Assembly (NCBI GenBank): GCA_045658165.1
Contig: JAZOUN010000120.1
Span: 1-7,268, forward strand
DNA: 7,268 bases
From: UBA1081 sp045658165
Lineage (GTDB): Bacteria; Bacillota; Clostridia; Oscillospirales; Acutalibacteraceae
Reading direction: 5' to 3'
Made by a program: the position numbers and the translations under genes. The notes under the pieces are model-generated. The model was not told where the DNA came from. It made no database searches and worked only from the letters and a program-made list of their open reading frames with translations. Shown one piece after another: positions 1-5,197 of the stretch (position 1 is its first letter; each line of letters begins with the position of its first letter).

Positions 1-2342
1 TCCTTATCTTTGATTACAAAATTGCTGTTGCTGATTGATTCTGTAAGATCCTTTGCAGTTCTGCCGGGTTCAAATGTGGAAAGCTTCTTGTCATCGTCAA
101 TTACGATATTTTCATCTTCTGTAACAAGCTTGTCACTTTCTACGGGTTCCCTATTACCGAGAGCAACGAACTTGATACCGTTTGTATTTGCATATGTTTC
201 AGCAGCTGAACCCGCATAGCCTGTGATTGCAAAACCGTCAACAAGCTCCCAATCTTCATTAAATCCGAAAGCCATTTCTCCGATTGATGTTACACTCTCA
301 GCGATTGTTACAGATGAAAGATAATCGCAAGATTCAAATGCATGCTCACCGATTGATGTTACACCGTCGGGAATTATTACTGATTCAATACCGCTATAGG
401 TAAATGCATAATTTCCGATTGTTTCAACACTGCCGCCGATTGTCAATGTTTTCAGACTGCCGGTCTTATAGAATGCATAATCTTCAATTGTTGTTACATT
501 TCCGGGGATATTTACCTGTGAAAGACTTGTGCATGTATTGAATGCTCCGCTACCGATTGTTGTTACACTTTCGGGAATTTTTACTGTTGAAATTTTCAGA
601 CAAGTATTAAATATTCCTTCATTGAGAACTGTCAGACCTGCAGGAAGTTTAACCGACTCAAGAAATGCACAATAATAGAATGCATAACTTCCGATTGTCT
701 TTACACTGTCAGGAATTGACAAAGATATAATATCAGCACATTCAGCAAAAGCCATTTCGCCGATTGCTGTTACGGGATAGCCCTCAATTGTAGCAGGAAT
801 TACAACATTATTACCTAAGAATCCGTTAATACCTGTAATTGTGACTTCACCGTTATTGATTTCATACATGAACAATGACGGATCTGTGGATTCTTCTCCA
901 CCGATTGCAATAAATTCAATACCATTTTCGTTTGCATAAGTTTCAGCGGCAGAACCTGTATAACCTGTGATTGTAAAGCCGTCAATAAGAGTAAGACTTT
1001 CACCGTTATTACCGTAACCGAGAGCATTTTCACGGATTTCGGTTACACTACCGGGAATTATGATATTCTTAAGAGATATACAATTTTCAAATGCCATTTC
1101 ACCGATCTGTTCCACACTGCCGGGTATGTCTATATCGGAAAGACTCTGACAGTCAAAGAATGTGCCTTCCTGAATAGCTGTAAGAAATGAAGGAAGAACA
1201 ACTTTTTCAAGAGATGAACAAACTGCAAATGCCCAGCCTCCAACATATACCACACTGTCGGGAATCACAACTTCTTCAAGTGATGTGCAATCAAAAAATG
1301 CCTCACTGCCGATTGTTCCAACGCTGTCAGGAATTTCAACAGTTTTCATATTTATACAGCCGTCAAAAGCACCGTTACAGATTTTCGTTACTGTTGAAGG
1401 AATTGTTACATGTTCAATATTCTCGGCACACATAAATGCATATTCACCGATAGATGTTACGGGATAACCCTCAATTGTAGCGGGAATTACAACATCTGCT
1501 GTTTCGCTCTCCGTGTTGTAAGCTTTGATTACAGCTTCGCCGTCAATGATTAAATAGAAGAAATCACCATATTCAAACCAGTCTTCTGAGGGATCATCAT
1601 ATCCGCCATCTTCGTCACCGGCTCCGCTGTCAACTAAAACAAATTCAAAACCGTTTTCGTTTGCATATGCTTCAGCAGCTGAACCTGTATAACCGGTGAT
1701 TGTAAAGCCGTCAACAACAACGCTGTAGCCGAAGTCGATAGGAGGATTATAGAACCCCATTGCTTTGTAACCGATTTCAGTTACACTTTCCGGCACTGTA
1801 ATATTTTTTATATTCACACAATCAGTAAAAGCATTTGTTCCTATAGAAACCACACCATCAGGAATTGTAACTTCTGTAAGTGCATAACAATTTAAAAAGG
1901 CACGATCTTCTATAGATTCTACATTTGAGGGAATTATAATTTCACTAAGATTGTGGCAATCAGAAAACAACCCGTAATTTATTGATGTTATACCATACGA
2001 AAGTGTAACCCAAGCGAGATTCCAGCAATCTTTAAACGCACCGTCACCGATTGATGTAACACTGTCGGGAATTGATACACCTAAAAGCGAATTGCAATTC
2101 ATAAATGCATATTCACCGATTGCCGTTACAGGATATCCCTCTATTGTACCGGGAAGAACAATATCACCGCTGATTGATGTATCACATCCGGTAATTGTAA
2201 CTTCTCCGTTATTGATTTCATAAGTCAGGTAACTGAGAATATCTTCTTCTGCAAAAGATGAAATCTCAATCCCTGCAAACATTGACACAATCATAACCAG
2301 TGAAAGCATCACGGAAATGACTTTTTTTGTAGTTTTCATCAT
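1..2342 (-). CDS. Secreted BspA-type leucine-rich-repeat surface protein with three LRR beads (C-terminus beyond window)
   Basis: The frame is open for 780 codons from the ATG at 2342 to the left edge with no stop or frameshift, so the gene is 3'-truncated only by the window. Residues 1-31 form a signal peptide (MMKTTKKVIS, hydrophobic core, cleavage likely after SSFA). The mature part has three beads, about residues 41-238, 262-481 and 490-729. Each opens with a header ending in IEGYPVT(A/S)IGE, continues with 23-residue LRR_5-type repeats of the form IPxSVTxIGxxAFxxC (about 6, 7 and 8 units), and closes with a cap reading GF(T/A)ITGY(T/A)GSAAE(T/A)YAN. An acidic linker (about 239-260) separates beads 1 and 2. 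Residues 730-780 begin a different, acidic C-terminal domain. The start is set by GGAGG at 2351-2355, 8 nt upstream; a second ATG follows immediately. By family knowledge such proteins are exported binding or adhesion proteins; the ligand is unknown. It is a paralogue of the gene at 2458-5034. Confidence 0.93.
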   Translation of the reverse strand, partial: MMKTTKKVISVMLSLVMIVSMFAGIEISSFAEEDILSYLTYEINNGEVTITGCDTSISGDIVLPGTIEGYPVTAIGEYAFMNCNSLLGVSIPDSVTSIGDGAFKDCWNLAWVTLSYGITSINYGLFSDCHNLSEIIIPSNVESIEDRAFLNCYALTEVTIPDGVVSIGTNAFTDCVNIKNITVPESVTEIGYKAMGFYNPPIDFGYSVVVDGFTITGYTGSAAEAYANENGFEFVLVDSGAGDEDGGYDDPSEDWFEYGDFFYLIIDGEAVIKAYNTESETADVVIPATIEGYPVTSIGEYAFMCAENIEHVTIPSTVTKICNGAFDGCINMKTVEIPDSVGTIGSEAFFDCTSLEEVVIPDSVVYVGGWAFAVCSSLEKVVLPSFLTAIQEGTFFDCQSLSDIDIPGSVEQIGEMAFENCISLKNIIIPGSVTEIRENALGYGNNGESLTLIDGFTITGYTGSAAETYANENGIEFIAIGGEESTDPSLFMYEINNGEVTITGINGFLGNNVVIPATIEGYPVTAIGEMAFAECADIISLSIPDSVKTIGSYAFYYCAFLESVKLPAGLTVLNEGIFNTCLKISTVKIPESVTTIGSGAFNTCTSLSQVNIPGNVTTIEDYAFYKTGSLKTLTIGGSVETIGNYAFTYSGIESVIIPDGVTSIGEHAFESCDYLSSVTIAESVTSIGEMAFGFNEDWELVDGFAITGYAGSAAETYANTNGIKFVALGNREPVESDKLVTEDENIVIDDDKKLSTFEPGRTAKDLTESISNSNFVIKDK
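156..2222 (-). repeat. Three successive LRR beads (module-level triplication) within the partial LRR gene
   Basis: Bead 1 lies at about 1629-2222, bead 2 at about 900-1559 and bead 3 at about 156-875. Each has a beta-rich header (YEINNGEVTITG in beads 1 and 3, a diverged FYLIIDGEAV form in bead 2), the conserved IEGYPVT segment, its LRR units, and a C-cap with GSAAE(T/A)YANxNG. The individual LRR units within the beads are strongly diverged from one another, unlike the near-identical units in the neighbouring paralogue. The arrangement suggests duplication of whole capped domains rather than of single repeats. Confidence 0.85.
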
Positions 2343-2374
2343 ACGAAATACCTCCAAAAAAATAGTATGATTTC

Positions 2375-2403
2375 ATATTACACCTTTCGGTAAAGAATGT
2401 CAA
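2375..2403 (-). promoter_or_regulatory. Sigma-A-type promoter of the partial LRR gene
   Basis: Read on the minus strand, TTGACA (2398-2403) is followed after 17 bp by TAATAT (2375-2380). This is a near-consensus housekeeping promoter, and the expected transcript start is near 2368, giving a leader of about 25 nt. The same TTGACW-17-TAATAT arrangement precedes the paralogue. Confidence 0.8.
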
Positions 2404-2415
2404 CAACAACAGCAC

Positions 2416-2427
2416 GATTGTCGAAAA
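2416..2427 (-). promoter_or_regulatory. Putative Spo0A box upstream of the LRR promoter
   Basis: The plus strand reads GATTGTCGAAAA, containing TGTCGAA at 2419-2425, a perfect match to the known 0A-box consensus TGNCGAA. It lies about 51-57 bp upstream of the predicted transcript start, 12 bp separating the 12-bp shared element from the -35. The same 12 bp occurs at the same distance from the promoter of the second LRR gene. Binding by Spo0A is inference from the consensus alone. Confidence 0.5.
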
Positions 2428-2451
2428 AAAGAACCCCGGATCGGGGTTCTT
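2424..2451 (-). terminator. Rho-independent terminator of the dockerin LRR gene
   Basis: A 10-bp perfect stem (arms 2429-2438 and 2442-2451, AAGAACCCCG / CGGGGTTCTT) with a 3-nt loop is followed in the minus-strand transcript by a run of U (2424-2428). It sits 6 bp after the stop codon of the dockerin LRR gene (2458-2460). The U-tract runs directly into the putative Spo0A box of the next gene. Confidence 0.92.
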
Positions 2452-2457
2452 AAAAAA

Positions 2458-5034
2458 TTATTCAAAAGAGTCAAGTCCTGCGCTTACGCGAAGAATCATT
2501 CTTGCGTCAGATGCAGTTATTTCTCCGTCTTTGTTGACATCAGCCGCATCAATCACACTGCTGTCAAGAGTATCAAGTTCAGCACTTGCACGAAGAACCA
2601 TACGGGCATCGGATGCTGTTATTTCTCCGTCACCGTTGATATCACCAAGGACAACTTCGGGCTTTGTTGTTTCCTCAGGCTTAGTAGTTTCTTCGGGTTT
2701 AGTTGTTTCCTCGGGCTTGGTTGTTTCCTCGGGAAGTGCGGGGATTTCCCTTTCATCAACTTTTGCTCCGCAAACGGAACAATTCTGCTGTTCAATACCC
2801 GCAACACCTGCAGCAGCGGGAGTTACAACAACCCATTCACCGGGAGTATGACCTGTTTTTTCAACAGTTGTACCTGCTTTTACAAGTTCACCGCATATAA
2901 TACAGTATGTATCACCTGAGTATCCGTTTTCTGTACAGTTAGCTTCAACAACATCTCTTATTTCTGTATCTGAATGATTACAGGAAAGGCTGATAAATTC
3001 AATACCGTTTTCGTTTGCATATGTTTCTGCGGCAGAACCTGCATAGCCTGTGATTGTAAAACCGTCAATAAGTACATAATTACTGTTCTCATCAAGAACA
3101 TATCCGAATGCATAATCACAAATTGTTGTTACACTGTCAGGAATTTCTATACTTGTAAGGCTTTTGCAATCAGAGAATGCGGAATCACCGATTGTTGTTA
3201 CACTGTCAGGAATTTCTATACTTGTAAGGCTTTTGCAATCAGAGAATGCGGAATCACCGATACGTTCTACACTTTTTCCTATTATTACACTTTCAAGGTT
3301 TTCGCAATTATAGAATGCATGACAACGGATTTCTTCTACGCTGTCAGGAATTTCTATACTTACAAGACCGGTGCAATTTTTAAACGCCCCACAATCAATG
3401 CTTCTTACACTATTTCCTATTGTCACACTTACAAGGCTTTCGCAATTATAGAATGCATGATCACCGATTTCTGTTACACTATCCGGTATTTCTATACTTT
3501 CAAGGCTGGTGCAATTATAAAAGGTGGACATATGGATTTCGGTCACAGTGTCGGGGATTTCTATACTTACAAGACCGATGCAATTATAGAATGCATGATC
3601 ACCGATTATTGTTACACTGTCGGGGATTTCTATGTTTACAAGGCTTTCGCAATTATAGAATGCGTAATCACCGATTGTTTTTACGCTGTCAGGTATTTCT
3701 ATACTTACAAGTTCTTTGCAATTTTTAAAAGCATAATGGCCGATTTCTTTTACGCTGTCAGGTATTTCTATGCTTGTAAGACCGATGCAGCCGGAGAATG
3801 CATCATGATTGATCATTGTTACACTGTCAGGTATTTCTATACTTGTAAGACCGATGCAATCAGAGAATGCATATCTACCTATTGTTGTTACACTGTCGGG
3901 AATTTCTATACTTGTAAGACCGATGCAATCAGAGAATGCATGTTCACCGATTGTTGTTACACTGTCGGGAATTTCTATACTTGTAAGGTTTTCACAATCC
4001 TCGAATGCGTAATCACCGATTGTTTTTACGCTGTCGGGGATTGAATATTCAGTACGTTTATTGTCTTCAGGATACTGAATCAACTCTGTTTTATCTTTAT
4101 TAAACAACACTCCGTATTCATCACTTGAATAATTCAAATTATTCACATCAACTGTTATACTTGCAAGATTGCTGCAACGATTAAATGCACGATAACCGAT
4201 TGATGTTACACTGTCAGGTATTTCTAAACTTTCAAGACTTCCACTATATTCAAATGCATAATCAGCTATTGTTGTTGTACCCTGCTTTATTACATAGGCG
4301 TATGCCTTAATCAAGTGATTTCCTATATACAATACATCATTTTCCCAGTTAGATTCATTCTTGCAATAGCCGGTTCCTGAAAATGCGTCTTCACCGATTA
4401 TTGTTACACTGTCGGGAATTTCTATACTTGTAAGACCGATGCAATCAGAGAATGCATGTTCACCGATTATTGTTACACTGTCGGGAATTTCTATACTTGT
4501 AAGACCGATGCAATCAGAGAATGCATGTTCACCAATTGTTGTTACACTGTCGGGGATTTCTATGTTTACAAGGCTTTCGCAATTATAGAATGCGTAATCA
4601 CCGATTGTTGTTACACTGTCGGGAATTTCTATACTTGTAAGTTCTTTGCAATTATTAAAAGCATAATAGCCGATTATTGTTACACTGTCGGGAATTTCTA
4701 TACTTGTAAGACCGATGCAGCCGGAGAATGCATATCTACCTATTGTTGTTACACTGTCGGGAATTGATACACCTAAAAGCGAATTGCAATTCATAAATGC
4801 ATATTCACCGATTGCCGTTACAGGATATCCCTCTATTGTATCGGGAATAACAACATCACCGGTAATTGATGTATTACAACTTGTAATTGCAACTTCACCG
4901 TTATTGATTTCATATGTCAGATAACTGAGTACATCTTCCTGAGCAAAAGATGAAATCTCAAGTCCTGCGAACATTGACATTATCATAACCAGTGAAAGAA
5001 TCACGGATATGACTTTTTTTGTAGTTTTCATCAT
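2458..5034 (-). CDS. Secreted BspA-type LRR protein with C-terminal type I dockerin
   Basis: Complete 858-residue protein. In order: signal peptide 1-31 (MMKTTKKVIS..., cleavage after SSFA); header 38-87; about 22 LRR_5 units of 23 residues (88-645, consensus SIEIPDSVTTIGDYAF..C..L); C-cap 654-684 (DGFTITGYAGSAAETYANEN); a module with C685/H687, C711-x2-C714, H729 and C752-x2-C755; a linker of four EETTKP repeats (768-793); and a dockerin (797-858) with two calcium loops, D798-N800-D802 and D832-N834-D836, each followed by GEITASDARM. The array is interrupted at about 221-268 and 292-328 by family-typical variant segments (NDVLYIGNHLIKAY; YGVLFNKDKTELIQYP). The start is set by GGAGG at 5043-5047, 8 nt upstream. 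It is likely secreted and held by a cohesin on a scaffoldin or the cell surface. The ligand is unknown. It has its own promoter and terminator. Confidence 0.95.
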   Translation of the reverse strand: MMKTTKKVISVILSLVMIMSMFAGLEISSFAQEDVLSYLTYEINNGEVAITSCNTSITGDVVIPDTIEGYPVTAIGEYAFMNCNSLLGVSIPDSVTTIGRYAFSGCIGLTSIEIPDSVTIIGYYAFNNCKELTSIEIPDSVTTIGDYAFYNCESLVNIEIPDSVTTIGEHAFSDCIGLTSIEIPDSVTIIGEHAFSDCIGLTSIEIPDSVTIIGEDAFSGTGYCKNESNWENDVLYIGNHLIKAYAYVIKQGTTTIADYAFEYSGSLESLEIPDSVTSIGYRAFNRCSNLASITVDVNNLNYSSDEYGVLFNKDKTELIQYPEDNKRTEYSIPDSVKTIGDYAFEDCENLTSIEIPDSVTTIGEHAFSDCIGLTSIEIPDSVTTIGRYAFSDCIGLTSIEIPDSVTMINHDAFSGCIGLTSIEIPDSVKEIGHYAFKNCKELVSIEIPDSVKTIGDYAFYNCESLVNIEIPDSVTIIGDHAFYNCIGLVSIEIPDTVTEIHMSTFYNCTSLESIEIPDSVTEIGDHAFYNCESLVSVTIGNSVRSIDCGAFKNCTGLVSIEIPDSVEEIRCHAFYNCENLESVIIGKSVERIGDSAFSDCKSLTSIEIPDSVTTIGDSAFSDCKSLTSIEIPDSVTTICDYAFGYVLDENSNYVLIDGFTITGYAGSAAETYANENGIEFISLSCNHSDTEIRDVVEANCTENGYSGDTYCIICGELVKAGTTVEKTGHTPGEWVVVTPAAAGVAGIEQQNCSVCGAKVDEREIPALPEETTKPEETTKPEETTKPEETTKPEVVLGDINGDGEITASDARMVLRASAELDTLDSSVIDAADVNKDGEITASDARMILRVSAGLDSFE
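2461..2646 (-). other. Type I dockerin domain
   Basis: Residues 797-858 hold two EF-hand-like calcium loops of the dockerin form D-x-N-x-D-G-x-I-T-x-x-D: DINGDGEITASD and DVNKDGEITASD. Each is followed by a helix ARM(V/I)LRxSAxLD. By family knowledge, dockerins bind cohesin modules of cellulosome-like scaffolds. The two halves carry the same residues at loop positions 10-11 (Ala-Ser) and at 17-18 (Leu-Arg). The domain ends at the protein C-terminus, as is usual. Confidence 0.92.
2656..2733 (-). repeat. 18-bp repeats encoding the EETTKP linker
   Basis: Four consecutive EETTKP hexapeptides (residues 769-792) are encoded by 18-bp units that differ mostly at third codon positions. The segment joins the cysteine-pair module to the dockerin. 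A Thr/Pro/Glu-rich sequence of this kind is typical of flexible interdomain linkers in extracellular proteins. Confidence 0.9.
3122..3259 (-). repeat. Exact 69-bp tandem duplication (LRR units 20-22 region)
   Basis: Positions 3122-3190 and 3191-3259 are identical base for base, including synonymous positions. They encode the repeated AFSDCKSLTSIEIPDSVTTI segment. Identity at silent sites points to a very recent duplication or homogenisation. Confidence 0.95.
4391..4528 (-). repeat. Exact 69-bp tandem duplication (LRR units 4-6 region)
   Basis: Positions 4391-4459 and 4460-4528 are identical. A further copy, nearly identical, lies at about 3886-3953 in the distal half of the array. They encode repeats with AFSDCIGLTSIEIPDSVTII. 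Confidence 0.95.
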
Positions 5035-5064
5035 ACAAACTACCTCCGATATTATGATAACAAC

Positions 5065-5093
5065 ATATTATACCTTTTACACTGCAAAGTCAA
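5065..5093 (-). promoter_or_regulatory. Sigma-A-type promoter of the dockerin LRR gene
   Basis: On the minus strand TTGACT (5088-5093) is followed after 17 bp by TAATAT (5065-5070), the same spacing and -10 as the paralogue's promoter. An overlapping TATAAT (5067-5072) would give only a 15-bp spacer, so the aligned TAATAT is preferred. The expected leader is about 24 nt. Confidence 0.8.
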
Positions 5094-5105
5094 CATGTTT
5101 GGTTT

Positions 5106-5117
5106 GATTGTCGAAAA
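5106..5117 (-). promoter_or_regulatory. Putative Spo0A box upstream of the dockerin LRR promoter
   Basis: The plus strand reads GATTGTCGAAAA, identical over 12 bp to 2416-2427, with TGTCGAA at 5109-5115 matching the 0A-box consensus TGNCGAA. The distance to the -35 (12 bp) equals that at the paralogue, although the intervening bases differ. Function is inferred from the consensus and position only. Confidence 0.5.
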
Positions 5118-5144
5118 TCACTTTTCAATATCTGCATAACTGTT

Positions 5145-5180
5145 AAAAAATAACGGACACATTCAGTGAATGCATCCGTT
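5145..5180 (-). terminator. Rho-independent terminator of the Gfo/Idh/MocA gene
   Basis: A 13-bp stem (arms 5152-5164 and 5168-5180) with a 3-nt loop is followed on the minus strand by AUUUUUU (5145-5151). Two of the pairs are G-U wobbles that form only in the minus-strand RNA (the plus-strand equivalents are C-A mismatches), which supports minus-strand use. It lies 17 bp after the stop codon of the gene at 5198-6442. Confidence 0.9.
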
Positions 5181-5197
5181 TTGCTTTTTTTGTTCGA

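Larger units (their letters stand above)
3100..4773 (-). repeat. 69-bp tandem repeat array encoding about 22 BspA-type LRRs
   Basis: The period is 69 bp (23 codons). Units 1-6 (residues 88-220) and 9-22 (329-645) are in uninterrupted register; variant segments separate them. Many units are nearly identical at the DNA level, including exact tandem copies at 3122-3190/3191-3259 and at 4391-4459/4460-4528. Because the period is divisible by three, gain or loss of units keeps the reading frame. Confidence 0.93.

Noticed and set aside
815..1033. 72-residue minus-strand open frame inside the partial LRR gene
   Set aside because: It is in a different frame from the continuous 780-codon LRR frame, has no ribosome binding site and encodes no recognisable protein.
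1..2342. Possibility that the first LRR gene is a pseudogene, because no long stop-terminated frame is apparent
   Set aside because: Codon-by-codon reading shows an uninterrupted frame from 2342 to position 3. It lacks a stop only because it leaves the window.
2974..4044. 356-residue plus-strand open frame with its own internal repeats (CYTV-x2-FYTCK pattern)
   Set aside because: It is the antisense shadow of the LRR array. A 69-bp period without a stop in one antisense frame stays open across all units. There is no ribosome binding site or promoter, and the minus-strand product has a clear signal peptide, LRRs and dockerin.
3100..4773. Regular repeats that could be mistaken for a CRISPR array
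   Set aside because: The repeat and the intervening bases together form one 69-bp coding unit in frame with a secreted LRR protein. There are no unique spacers and no cas genes.
5067..5072. Perfect TATAAT as the -10 of the dockerin LRR gene
   Set aside because: It would leave only 15 bp to TTGACT. The overlapping TAATAT gives 17 bp and aligns with the paralogue's promoter.
5152..5191. Bidirectional use of the terminator hairpin, with a T-run at 5185-5191 on the plus strand
   Set aside because: No plus-strand gene lies upstream, and two stem pairs become C-A mismatches in a plus-strand RNA.
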